From contig JAHCKS010000005.1 of NCBI GenBank assembly GCA_026125665.1, forward strand, positions 56,128 through 120,127: DNA of 64,000 nucleotides, written 5' to 3'. Origin of the DNA: Rubrivivax sp. GTDB taxonomy: Bacteria; Pseudomonadota; Gammaproteobacteria; Burkholderiales; Burkholderiaceae_C. The stretch's first letter is position 1. Each line of letters starts with the position of its first letter. The translations under genes and the position numbers were made by a program. Positions 19,983-27,904 of this stretch are shown in pieces. The notes below the pieces were generated by a model. That model saw only the letters and a list, made by a program, of their open reading frames with translations, had not been told where the DNA came from and made no database searches.

Positions 19983-21206
19983 TCACTTTTTCCGCGCGTC
20001 GGGCTTCTCCTGGCGCGCTCGCTCCGGCCGCGGCGGCGCGGCCTCGGGTGCGGCCGGCGTCTCGGGCCGCTCGGTTCGCTCCGCCCGCTCTGCTTTCGCG
20101 GCGGCCGCCGGGCGCTTGGCGGCCAGCGCGTCGACGAGCTTCTGCAGCAGCGCCAGCGTCTGCAGGTTGGTGCGCTCCAGGCGAAGCAGGCTGCGCTCGA
20201 GGCGTTGCAGCTGGTCGCCGCGCTGGTCGGCCGTGAGCTGCGCCAGCTGGCGCGACATGTCCTCGGCCTTCTCGGGTGCCAGGTCGAGGTTGGTCAGGTC
20301 GAGGTCGAGCACGGCACCGGCCAGGCCCCCGGGCATCATCGGCTCGCCGGCCGGCGACACGGCCACGGTCTGCGGCTGCTTGCGCTGCGGCACCTCGTTC
20401 TCGGCGTTGACCTCGCGCACCACCTCGGCGAGGTCGGCGGCCGTGAGGTGCGTGCGCTCGGCCAGGAAGCCGGCGAGCAGCAGCCGGTCGGCCAGGCCGT
20501 TGATGCGCCGCGGGATGCCGCCGCTCGCCTTGTGCATCTCGTCGAACACCACCGGCTCGAAGGTCGGCTTGCCGGTGCCGCCGGCGCACTTGATGCGGTG
20601 CTCCATGTAGGCCCGTGTCTCGTCCTTGTCGAGCGGGCCGATGTGGCAGGTGGCGGCGACGCGCTGGCGGAACTGCTCCATCTCGGGCCGCTGCAGGATC
20701 TCGCGGAACTCGGGCTGGCCGACGAGGAAGCTCTGCAGCAGCGCCTGGTTGCCGAACTGGAAGTTGCTGAGCATGCGCAGCTCTTCCACGGCGCGCGGCG
20801 TCAGGTTCTGCGCCTCGTCGACGATGAGCAGGCAGCGCTTGCCCTTGCTCGTCTGGCTGATGAGGAAGGCCTCGAGCGTGATCAGCAGCTCGCTCTTGGG
20901 CACGTCCTTGACGCGGAAGCCGAAGGCCGCGCCCACCATGCGCAGCGTGTCCTCGGCACCGAGCTGCGTCGTCACGAGGTGGCCGGTGATGATGTTGCTG
21001 CCCTGCAGCCCTTCGATGAGCGAACGCAGCACGGTCGTCTTGCCGGCACCGATCTCGCCGGTGACGACGATGAAGCCCTCGTTGCGCGACACGCCGTACT
21101 CGAGGTAGGCCTTGGCACGCCGGTGCTGCTTGCTGGCGAAGTAGAAGGCGGGGTCGGGGTTGAGCTGGAACGGCTTGACGTTCAGCCCGTAGAAGGCTTC
21201 GTACAT
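19983..21206 (-). CDS. XrtA-associated AAA ATPase (ExeA-like)
   Basis: This 407-aa protein begins MYEAFYGLNVKPFQLNPDP, as usual for ExeA-type ATPases of EPS/PEP-CTERM loci. Walker A is GEIGAGKTT (from residue 50), Walker B is CLLIVDEAQN, and GGIPRRINGLADR forms the sensor region. The last 80 or so residues are a charged Ala/Glu/Arg/Pro tail with a likely coiled coil (QRLERSLLRLERTNLQTLAL). Such proteins are thought to energise secretion or assembly at the inner membrane, but the partner is unknown. The gene lies 4 bp after the outer-membrane protein gene. Confidence 0.9.
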   Translation of the reverse strand: MYEAFYGLNVKPFQLNPDPAFYFASKQHRRAKAYLEYGVSRNEGFIVVTGEIGAGKTTVLRSLIEGLQGSNIITGHLVTTQLGAEDTLRMVGAAFGFRVKDVPKSELLITLEAFLISQTSKGKRCLLIVDEAQNLTPRAVEELRMLSNFQFGNQALLQSFLVGQPEFREILQRPEMEQFRQRVAATCHIGPLDKDETRAYMEHRIKCAGGTGKPTFEPVVFDEMHKASGGIPRRINGLADRLLLAGFLAERTHLTAADLAEVVREVNAENEVPQRKQPQTVAVSPAGEPMMPGGLAGAVLDLDLTNLDLAPEKAEDMSRQLAQLTADQRGDQLQRLERSLLRLERTNLQTLALLQKLVDALAAKRPAAAAKAERAERTERPETPAAPEAAPPRPERARQEKPDARKK

Positions 21207-21210
21207 GGCA

Positions 21211-22794
21211 TCAGAACCGCAGGCTGATGGAGCCCGTGAGGGCGGTCTCGCGGAAGGTCTCGGTGGCTCCGTTAAGCACCGAGTAGCGCGCACTCAGCGA
21301 CCCGGTCGTACGCCTGCCCAGCTGGCTGGTCAGGCCGAACGACAGCGCTTTCAGGTCGACGCGCTGCTGCAATACGCGCTCTCTGCTCATCGTCCGCGCG
21401 CCCGCGGCATTGATGTTCGTGCTCGGCGTGAGCCGCCACCCAGCTCCACCACTGTAGCCCCGTTGCCTGACGTTGTCATTGGGGCCGGTGGGATTGACGC
21501 CCCCTCGATCGGCGCGCTCGGAGTCCAAGCCGAAGGCGGAGATGCTTATCGTCAGGCGCGAACCGGCCCAGGTCCAAAGCAGCTCGCGCCGCCGCTCTAT
21601 CGTGACGCCGCTGCTGGCGATGAGACCGCCGTTGACGATCTCGTTGCGGTCGCGGCCGGTGGCCGCGATCAGGCCCAGCACCAGCTGGTCGCGCTGCACC
21701 GGGTCGGGAACGGCATCGGCGAGCTGCGCGTAGTACAGCTCGTACAGCGTCACGGGCCGCCCTAAGATCAGCCCGTCGTGAGCGATGTTGAGGTCGCGCG
21801 CGCTCGTCAGGCGCAAGGTGCTGCGCGAGAAGCGGTGCGAGACGCTCAGCCGGTGGCCGCGCCCGAAGTAGCGCTCTTCGCCCTGCACGGCCACTGTGGT
21901 GCGCGGCGACGGCGTCCACTGCGCGCCGACGCCGTAGTTCTCGTACTCCTGGCGGAACGCGCCGACCACGTCGGTGCGCTCGACGCCGCCGCTGACCGTG
22001 AAGCGCCAGTCGATGTCCGGCTGCAGCGCCACCTCCGCGCTCGCGCGGTCGGTCACCGTCGGCGCCGCGGCGGCGTGGAACTCCACGCGTTGGCGTACGC
22101 CCGAGACCCGCCAGCCGAACACCGCGCGGCTGCGCGGGGAACCGAGCGCGAACGATCCTTGCAGCACGTCCGTGTTGCCCGTGGCCTCGCGCGTGCCCCG
22201 CGTAGCCGTCCCGACCGCGCGCAACTCGTACTCAGCGAACGAGCCCAGCCGCCCGCGCAAGTGAGGCGAAAGTGACAGCGCACGCACCTCGTTGCGGTTG
22301 TCGGTGGTCTCGACGGCCTGCACGGGCGTACCCACCAGCGACAGGTTCTGCTGGGTGATGCTGGCGCGCGCGTCGATGAATCCGATGCCCTCGATCGCCT
22401 CGAGCAGGTAGTTGGCGCTCAGGCTGTTGAGGAACACGGTGTCCTGGCGGTCGTCGATGCCGCGGCGGCTGACCAGTTCACCGCTGTAGATCAGCGCGCC
22501 CTGCAGGCGGCCCTGGCGGTGCGCCATCGTCACGCTGGGGATCGCCCGGACGACCGCCTCGCTGCCGCTGCCCAGCGGCCGGTCGGCGATGTCGACAACG
22601 CTTCCCTCCAGCGTCAGGCCGCTGCTGATGGCAAAGGTTCGCGGCCCCTGCGCCTCGGGAGCCGCCGGCGGCGCAGGCTGCGCGTGAGCCGCACAGGCAC
22701 AGGCGAGCGCAAGCGGCCCGAGCAGGACCTCGCGACCACGCCGCAGATCCTGGGGTCTCGCTCGAGGTTTCCCCGGAGAGGCAAACCGGGCCAC
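21211..22794 (-). CDS. PEP-CTERM/EPS system-associated outer-membrane beta-barrel protein
   Basis: The start is a GTG (22792-22794), 5 bp after the kinase stop; the frame carries no credible protein upstream. Residues about 25-40 form a signal peptide ending ACAAHAQ. The rest is a long series of alternating amphipathic strands, ending in ETALTGSISLRF with the terminal Phe expected of an outer-membrane barrel. Order and content match the roughly 500-residue barrel protein of exosortase A loci, which may form part of the EPS export channel or a secretion pore. It was read as 527 aa. Confidence 0.85.
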   Translation of the reverse strand: MARFASPGKPRARPQDLRRGREVLLGPLALACACAAHAQPAPPAAPEAQGPRTFAISSGLTLEGSVVDIADRPLGSGSEAVVRAIPSVTMAHRQGRLQGALIYSGELVSRRGIDDRQDTVFLNSLSANYLLEAIEGIGFIDARASITQQNLSLVGTPVQAVETTDNRNEVRALSLSPHLRGRLGSFAEYELRAVGTATRGTREATGNTDVLQGSFALGSPRSRAVFGWRVSGVRQRVEFHAAAAPTVTDRASAEVALQPDIDWRFTVSGGVERTDVVGAFRQEYENYGVGAQWTPSPRTTVAVQGEERYFGRGHRLSVSHRFSRSTLRLTSARDLNIAHDGLILGRPVTLYELYYAQLADAVPDPVQRDQLVLGLIAATGRDRNEIVNGGLIASSGVTIERRRELLWTWAGSRLTISISAFGLDSERADRGGVNPTGPNDNVRQRGYSGGAGWRLTPSTNINAAGARTMSRERVLQQRVDLKALSFGLTSQLGRRTTGSLSARYSVLNGATETFRETALTGSISLRF

Positions 22795-22799
22795 GTCGG

Positions 22800-23945
22800 T
22801 CAGACCTTGACCTTCTCGCCGGACGGGTCTGTGGGCCGCTGCGCAGCCATGTCGGCGGACTCGGCCGCTGCAGGCGCCACCGAGGCGCCCGCTCCGGCGA
22901 CACCGCCCTCGCCGTAGCCGTAGCCGTAGCCGTAGCCATAGCCGTATCCGTAGCCGTAGTCGTGGCCATAGCCGCCGCCGCCATCGGCCTTGGCCATGTT
23001 GAGCAGCATCAACTTCACCGGGCAGGACTCGATCGTCGCCAGGGCCTGCTGCACCGTGGATTGCAGCGTGCTGTCGGCACGGACCACGACGACGATCTGG
23101 CCCATGTGCGTGGCGAGCACACGCGACTCGGTCGTCAGCAGCAGCGGCGGCGAGTCGAAGATGATGAGCCGTTCCGGGTACCGCGTGGCCATGTCGTCGA
23201 GCAGGCGCACCATCGCGTCGCTGGCAAGCAGCTCGGTGGCACGCGGGTGCGGCGAGCCGCTGGGCAGGAGCGTCAGCTTGTCGACGTTGGTGCGCAGCAG
23301 GACGTCGGACATCTGAGCCTTGCCTTCGAGCAGCTCGAGCAGGCCCGGCCCGGGCGGCAGGCCAAGGATGCGCAGCACCGAAGGCCGGGCCACGTCGGCG
23401 TCGACCAGCATCACCGTGCGGTCGAGCTCGGCTGCGATGCTCATCGCCAGGTTGATCGCGGTGAAGCTCTTTCCCTCGCCGGCCAGCGCGCTCGTCACCA
23501 TGACCAGGTTGGCATGGCGGATCGACGCGGCGCTCTTGCCCATGGCGTTCGAGATCAGCGGCCGCTTGATCACCCGGTACTGGTCGGCCAGCCGCGTGCG
23601 CGGCGCACTCGGAGTGACGATGCCGGAAGCGCCGATCGCGACCAGATCGAGCTCCACCCGGCGCGAGCCCGGCTGCAGCTCGGCACGCCGCGCCTGTTCC
23701 GCCGCTGCGGCGGCAGGCGCGGTGCCCGCGCCGGTGCCGTTCCTCACGGGCGCTGCGGGAAGAGGCCCGACCGCCGGCGCCGTGCGCGCACCGACTCCGG
23801 GAACCACGGGGGTGGGGGCGGCCGTGGCGGGCGCCTGTCGCCCCACCGCGGGCACCGGGTGAGCGTCGTCGGTACCCGGAACCTCGAAGCCGGCCTGGCG
23901 CAGCTGTTCCAGCCGCTTCGCGGCCTGCTCGATCAGGCTGCTCAC
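22800..23945 (-). CDS. Tyrosine autokinase (BY-kinase) of the EPS locus with Tyr-Gly tail
   Basis: A cytoplasmic BY-kinase domain of the Wzc/CapB type lies at about residues 130-320: Walker A SALAGEGKSF, Walker A' MLVDADVARPS and Walker B LIIFDSPPLL. The GTG start (23943-23945) has GGAGG eight bases upstream, which beats the in-frame start at 23972. Residues 1-110 are a Pro/Ala-rich linker. The tail holds a run of eight Tyr-Gly units plus a further Tyr, the likely autophosphorylation cluster that controls polymer length. It works with the chain-length protein encoded directly upstream. Confidence 0.9.
   Translation of the reverse strand: MSSLIEQAAKRLEQLRQAGFEVPGTDDAHPVPAVGRQAPATAAPTPVVPGVGARTAPAVGPLPAAPVRNGTGAGTAPAAAAAEQARRAELQPGSRRVELDLVAIGASGIVTPSAPRTRLADQYRVIKRPLISNAMGKSAASIRHANLVMVTSALAGEGKSFTAINLAMSIAAELDRTVMLVDADVARPSVLRILGLPPGPGLLELLEGKAQMSDVLLRTNVDKLTLLPSGSPHPRATELLASDAMVRLLDDMATRYPERLIIFDSPPLLLTTESRVLATHMGQIVVVVRADSTLQSTVQQALATIESCPVKLMLLNMAKADGGGGYGHDYGYGYGYGYGYGYGYGEGGVAGAGASVAPAAAESADMAAQRPTDPSGEKVKV
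22911..22976. repeat. Hexamer tandem repeat encoding a Tyr-Gly run
   Basis: About ten head-to-tail copies of GCCGTA (with GCCATA, TCCGTA and GTCGTG variants) encode the Tyr-Gly tail of the BY-kinase on the minus strand. Six-base units preserve the frame, so slippage would change the number of phosphorylatable tyrosines. Confidence 0.8.
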
Positions 23946-24007
23946 CGCCCACCCTCCGCGCGGCAGGCGCACCCGCAGCTGGTGCCCTCTCCCATGGCGC
24001 TCATCGT

Positions 24008-25651
24008 TCAGGCTCCGTACCGGTTCAGGACGATCATCGCGATGAGGCCGGCGATGAAGACGCCCACCAGACCGCCGGAAGCGGTGACGAAACGGAACAT
24101 CGACCGGCGCTCGCGACGTCGGTCGGCATCGGTCACGAGGGCCGAGACGACGCCGAGCACGGGCAGGGCCGTGAATCGCCGCAACTGGTCGGCATGACCG
24201 AAGGTCGGACGCACCTGCGTCGCCGCAAACGCAAAGGCCGCCCCCAGCGCCAACGAGGCGAACAGCACCGCGGGCAGCAAGAGAAGCCGGTTCGGCGACA
24301 CGGGTTGCGGCGTCACTCGCGGCGGGTCGATCAGCTTGAACTCGGCCACGCCCGTGGCAACGTCGAGCTCGCCGGACATCACGGCGGCCTGCCGACGCGC
24401 AACCAGGTCTTCGTAGTTCCTCCGGATGACGGCGTAGTCGCGATTCAACTGCGCCGCTTCGGCCTCGATCTGCGGTGCAGTCTTCAGTTGTTGCCGCACC
24501 TGGGCCAGGCGGGCCGAGTACTCGTCCACGCGTGCCTGCATGGCGGCAACCTGCACCTCCGCCGTCGCGAGCATGCGGCCCATCTCCTGCGCCGCCAGGC
24601 TCTCGGTGGGCGCGCCGCGCGGCGCGGCCGCGGCCACCCGCGCCGCCGCCTCGGCCGCCGCGCGCGCGCGGCGCTGCAGTTCGGCCACCTCGCGCCGCTT
24701 CTGTTCCTCCAGCTCGTCGATCAGGCGGCGCGCGTTCAGCACGTCGGGGTGCCGATCCGTGAAGCGCTGCAGCAGGCCATCGAGGTTGCGACGCTGCTCC
24801 TGGATGCGGGCGTCGATCTCCGGCGTCGCGAACGACCCTGCGGGCGCGGCATCTCCGGGGCCACCGGGCCGGTGCTGCGCGAGCAGGTCCGGCAGCGCGG
24901 TGCTCGGGGCCTGCCCACGCGCTTCGGCCAGCTGGCGCTTCGCGGCGTCGCGCGCGCGCTCCGCCTCGCGAAGCTGCAGGCGCGCGGTCTCCAGCTGCGT
25001 GTTGATCTCGGCGATGCGCGTCGCCACGTCCCGGCCGTCCGCCCCCTGCCGGTCGATGTTGCGCAGGCGGAACTCCTTCAGCCGCGCCTCGGCCTCCTCG
25101 AGGCGGGCCTCGTGGATCCTGATCTGTTCGCTGAGGAAGGACTTCGCGGAGTCGGTGTCCTTGCGGCTCGCTCCCATGCCCGACTCGACGAAGATCGACA
25201 CCAGCGACTGGATCACGCGCTTCGCTCGCTCGGGCTCGGGATCGCGGTAGGACATCAGGTACAGGTTCGGACCACCGGGCCCGGCCGAACGCATCGTGAT
25301 GCCCTTCTGCAGGCGCACGATCAGCGCGTCCTGCTCGGCCCGGGTCTGGTTCTTCAGATCCAGGTCCGCCATGCGGACCAGCTTCTCGAGGTTCGGGCGG
25401 CTGATCAGCGTGCGGCTCAGCATCGCGATCTGCTGCTCAACGTTGGGCTGCACGGCCAGCCCCGCCATCAGCGGCTTGAGGATGGAGTCGGTGTCGACGA
25501 ACACGCGAGCCGAGGCCTCGTACTGATCCGGGATGCGCCAGACCACGACCACGCCGACGACGGCGACGACCCACGCGACGACGAGCCCCGGCCAGCGGAA
25601 GCGCCACATTCCGCGCAGGACGTCCAAGACCTGGTTGATGATCTCGTGCAT
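24008..25651 (-). CDS. Polysaccharide chain-length determinant (Wzz/GumC-like), XrtA type
   Basis: The 547-aa product starts MHEIINQVLDVLRGMWRFRW at the ATG (25649-25651). A TTG three codons earlier is an alternative. A first transmembrane helix lies near residue 25 (VVAWVVAVVGVVVVW), followed by the Wzz motif region, a long periplasmic coiled coil (about 160-430, rich in Glu/Arg/Ala) and two C-terminal helices, the second ending VFIAGLIAMIVLNRYGA. It lacks its own kinase domain; the kinase is the next gene. Together they set EPS chain length across the periplasm. Confidence 0.9.
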   Translation of the reverse strand: MHEIINQVLDVLRGMWRFRWPGLVVAWVVAVVGVVVVWRIPDQYEASARVFVDTDSILKPLMAGLAVQPNVEQQIAMLSRTLISRPNLEKLVRMADLDLKNQTRAEQDALIVRLQKGITMRSAGPGGPNLYLMSYRDPEPERAKRVIQSLVSIFVESGMGASRKDTDSAKSFLSEQIRIHEARLEEAEARLKEFRLRNIDRQGADGRDVATRIAEINTQLETARLQLREAERARDAAKRQLAEARGQAPSTALPDLLAQHRPGGPGDAAPAGSFATPEIDARIQEQRRNLDGLLQRFTDRHPDVLNARRLIDELEEQKRREVAELQRRARAAAEAAARVAAAAPRGAPTESLAAQEMGRMLATAEVQVAAMQARVDEYSARLAQVRQQLKTAPQIEAEAAQLNRDYAVIRRNYEDLVARRQAAVMSGELDVATGVAEFKLIDPPRVTPQPVSPNRLLLLPAVLFASLALGAAFAFAATQVRPTFGHADQLRRFTALPVLGVVSALVTDADRRRERRSMFRFVTASGGLVGVFIAGLIAMIVLNRYGA

Positions 25652-25694
25652 GCCGTTCAAACCGTTCGACGCGAGATGTCTCGAACACCCCGCA

Positions 25695-26336
25695 TCAGAA
25701 GAAGCTCTGCGGAATGATCAGGATGTCGCCCGGTCGCATCTCGACGTTGGCCGAGACGTCGCCCCGGCGTACCAGGTCCTTCAGGCGCACGGAGTACAGC
25801 TTGTTGCCCTCGGAGGTGCGGACGAGGGTGGCGGCGTTGCCATCGGCGAAGTCGGTCAGTCCGCCCACGGCGATCATCACGTCCAGCACCGTCATCTTCT
25901 GCCGGAAGGGCAGGAACTGCGGCCGCGTCGCCTCGCCGACGACGCGGATCTGCTCGCTGAAAGGCCCGACGAAGTTCGTGACGATCACCGTCACGACGGG
26001 GTCCCGGACGAAGGTCGCGAGGCGCTTCTCGATGTCCCGCGCCACCGCCGTCGAGGTCTTGCCCTGCGCCACGAGCTCGTCGACCAGCGGCGCGGAGATC
26101 TTGCCGTCGGGCCGAACCGGCACCGTCAGCGACAGCTCGGGATTGCGCCAGACGATGATCGACAACGTGTCGCCGGCGCCGATCACGTAGCTGTAGTCGG
26201 CGGCGCTGGCCGTGGCTGGCGCAGGCGGATGGCCGCCCACTGCCCCGCAAGCCGAAAGGACGATGGCCGCCAGCGTGGCGATCCAGCCGGCTCGCGGCGC
26301 CCGCCGAGCTTGCGACTCGCGGCAGGCAGCCCCCAT
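25695..26336 (-). CDS. Polysaccharide export lipoprotein (Wza/EpsE-like), head of EPS operon
   Basis: This is a Wza-type export protein with a lipobox ending IVLSAC (Cys30), a Poly_export domain (YVIGAGDTLSIIVWRNPELS) and a SLBB repeat (GPFSEQIRVVGEATRP). It forms the outer-membrane channel for the polymer. The ATG at 26336 gives a compact lipoprotein signal. A TTG nine codons upstream (26363) has GGAGA at good spacing and may be the real start, so the N-terminus is uncertain by nine residues. The frame stays open to 26546 but without protein-like content. It is the first gene of the 24-kb leftward operon. Confidence 0.88.
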   Translation of the reverse strand: MGAACRESQARRAPRAGWIATLAAIVLSACGAVGGHPPAPATASAADYSYVIGAGDTLSIIVWRNPELSLTVPVRPDGKISAPLVDELVAQGKTSTAVARDIEKRLATFVRDPVVTVIVTNFVGPFSEQIRVVGEATRPQFLPFRQKMTVLDVMIAVGGLTDFADGNAATLVRTSEGNKLYSVRLKDLVRRGDVSANVEMRPGDILIIPQSFF

Positions 26337-26723
26337 TCCACTGTGGCGCTTGAGGTTGAACAACGCTGGTCTCCAAGGGACAAAGGGCTCGCGCCGGCCG
26401 GAAGAGGCACCCATCCCGCCCCGGACAGCCCGCGCGTGGCCCAGCTTCCGGCAATTCGGCCGGCAGCGATATCGGGCCGCGGACATCCACCCGCATCCCG
26501 CAACGCGCGGAGGCCGGACCTTACAGCGATGATCACACAGGGACAAGGCGCCCTGCCACGCGCGGGCGTGCGTCTTGCACCGGATTGCTCAGATCGCGTG
26601 CCGGCGTGGGCGACAGCGCACGCACTTCGGTGCTGCTGCGCGCGCCTTCCGCGGCCGGCCGCCCGAGTGCTCTGCAGATCAGCGAAGGCAGCTCCGGCGG
26701 GATGTCTCCCGAAAACCGCCACA

Positions 26724-26739
26724 AGCAACGCTCGTGCCA
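26724..26739 (-). promoter_or_regulatory. Sigma-54 promoter for the leftward EPS/exosortase operon
   Basis: Read on the minus strand the sequence is TGGCACG-AGCG-TTGCT. This matches the sigma-54 consensus TGGCACG-N4-TTGCW at every defined position, with exact GG/GC spacing. The predicted transcription start is near 26713. It faces the export gene at 26336. PrsR, encoded at 33811-35199, is a sigma-54 activator, so the regulator and target sit in one locus. Confidence 0.85.
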
Positions 26740-26808
26740 ACTTCGCCCATGACGACGGCCACCTCGCGCCTTCGGCCGGAACCGTTACCAGTGACGCGTC
26801 GGTCGCCA

Positions 26809-26822
26809 CACTCCCGTGAGTG
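26809..26822. promoter_or_regulatory. Candidate activator site upstream of the sigma-54 promoter
   Basis: CACTC (26809-26813) and GAGTG (26818-26822) form an inverted repeat with a 4-nt centre, about 95-110 bases upstream of the predicted start. That is the usual distance for an enhancer-binding protein. Only one copy is clear, so the assignment to PrsR is tentative. Confidence 0.3.
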
Positions 26823-26859
26823 CGGGGCCTGATTCAGCCCATCGCCGGCGGCGCTCTCC

Positions 26860-26865
26860 TACAAT
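26860..26865 (+). promoter_or_regulatory. Candidate sigma-70 -10 box (TACAAT) for the rightward cassette
   Basis: TACAAT is one base off TATAAT and lies 36 bases before the ATG at 26902. In a region this GC-rich it stands out. No good -35 element is found at 16-18 bp, so activation or an extended promoter would be needed. Confidence 0.4.
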
Positions 26866-26901
26866 TTCCCGACCGAGGCTGGTTCATCGGCGGGGTTGAT
26901 C

Positions 26902-27519
26902 ATGGAAGAGAAGGCTCAGTTTGGATCGTCGGCGCAGCTGCCTGCCGAGAGCGCTCGCGTGCGCCTCGACCGGCGGGCCTTGCTTCGCGCCGGGGCGGGC
27001 GCCTCGCCGGTCCTTCTGACGCTCGTCAGCAACCCGGTCGCGGCCTCCAGTTCGTGCGTCGTGGCGTCGTCGTTCGTTTCGGTGGCGACCTTCAAGAGCC
27101 GTAATCCCAACGTCTCGATCGTGAACTGCGCAACGCGCACGGTGGAGGATTGGCGCAAGGCCTGCTATGAGAACAGCAACCTCGCGTGCGTCGAGCCGCA
27201 GGTGTCGAAGGCTTTCGGGTGGACCTCCTCCTGGTACAACAGCAAGACGCTGCGGCAGGTGCTCTGCGATCCGAATGGCATCGCCACCAGCGGCGAGCGG
27301 GGCGTGCTGCAGCACGTGATTGCCCTGTATCTCAGCATCACGCAAGGCTACATGCGCTCGCCGGCCGGCAACGTCAGCCCCGTCTACCTGGGCTCGATCT
27401 GGCGCAACTTCAAGAGCAACGGCAACTCGTACGTCCTGCCGGCCTCGGGCATCCACTGGAGCTCGCACCAGCTCGTTGCCTGGCTGCGCTTCCAGCTGAA
27501 CTACTCGATGCCGCTCTGA
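26902..27519 (+). CDS. Exported Cys-containing protein of unknown function heading the PqqD/HprK-like cassette
   Basis: This 205-aa protein starts at the ATG 26902; a TTG two codons earlier is an alternative. Residues 24-49 look like an export signal of Tat-like form: DRRALLRAGAGASPVLLTL and then NPVAASS. The mature part has five cysteines and aromatic-rich phrases (AFGWTSSWYNSKTLRQVLC, VYLGSIWRNFKSNGNSYVLP). I do not recognise a characterised family. It lies immediately upstream of the PqqD-like, HprK-like and nucleotidyltransferase genes, so it is a candidate substrate or partner of that cassette. It has no PEP-CTERM tail. Confidence 0.75.
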   Translation: MEEKAQFGSSAQLPAESARVRLDRRALLRAGAGASPVLLTLVSNPVAASSSCVVASSFVSVATFKSRNPNVSIVNCATRTVEDWRKACYENSNLACVEPQVSKAFGWTSSWYNSKTLRQVLCDPNGIATSGERGVLQHVIALYLSITQGYMRSPAGNVSPVYLGSIWRNFKSNGNSYVLPASGIHWSSHQLVAWLRFQLNYSMPL

Positions 27520-27592
27520 AGCCGCGCTGTCTCACCCGCGGCAGCCCGGCCGGCCACGGGCCGGCGACAGGACGGCCGGTGACCATGGCCCG

Positions 27593-27904
27593 ATGAACCG
27601 CTTCAAGTCGGCGCCCGGCTTGGTGGTGCGCCACTGGCCGGGCGAACCGACAGCCGTGGTCTTGGTGCAGCCTGCCGGCGTCACGCACCTCGTCGAAGTC
27701 GAGGCTCTGGAGATCGTGCACGCCGCGGCGGTCCAGCCCGCCGGCATGAGCCTGCGCGAGATTGCGCACGCTCTCGGCCTCGAGCTCGCGGCGGACCCTG
27801 CGATCGGCGAAGACCTGCAGCGCATCATCGAAGGCTTGATCCAATCCGGCCTGCTACAGCGAGTCGAGGATGATGCCGATCCTGGGGCAGACGCCAAGCG
27901 ATGA
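27593..27904 (+). CDS. PqqD-like peptide chaperone (HPr-rel-A type)
   Basis: This is a 103-aa winged-helix PqqD-like protein with THLVEVEALEIVHAAA and GLIQSGLLQRVE. In pyrroloquinoline quinone and other peptide-modification systems, PqqD proteins hold a precursor peptide for a modifying enzyme. Here no radical SAM enzyme is present. Instead it overlaps by 35 bp an HPr-kinase-like gene, the arrangement I know as the HPr-rel-A system. The peptide it would bind is unknown. Confidence 0.8.
   Translation: MNRFKSAPGLVVRHWPGEPTAVVLVQPAGVTHLVEVEALEIVHAAAVQPAGMSLREIAHALGLELAADPAIGEDLQRIIEGLIQSGLLQRVEDDADPGADAKR

Larger units (their letters stand above)
26337..26901. other. Divergent control region between the EPS operon and the PqqD/HprK-like cassette (565 bp)
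   Basis: This is the longest gene-free stretch in the window. It holds the sigma-54 promoter for the leftward operon (26724-26739), a palindrome about 100 bases upstream of its start point (26809-26822), a GACGCGTC palindrome (26793-26800), and a TACAAT box for the rightward genes (26860-26865). The leader from the predicted start near 26713 to the export gene is about 375 nt and contains no convincing open frame. Confidence 0.65.

Noticed and set aside
26564-26579. Possible sigma-54 promoter on the plus strand toward the PqqD/HprK-like cassette (GGGCGTG-CGTC-TTGCA)
   Set aside because: The -12 half and spacing are good but the -24 half has several mismatches, and it lies over 300 bases from the first gene. 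A TACAAT box nearer the gene is a better candidate.
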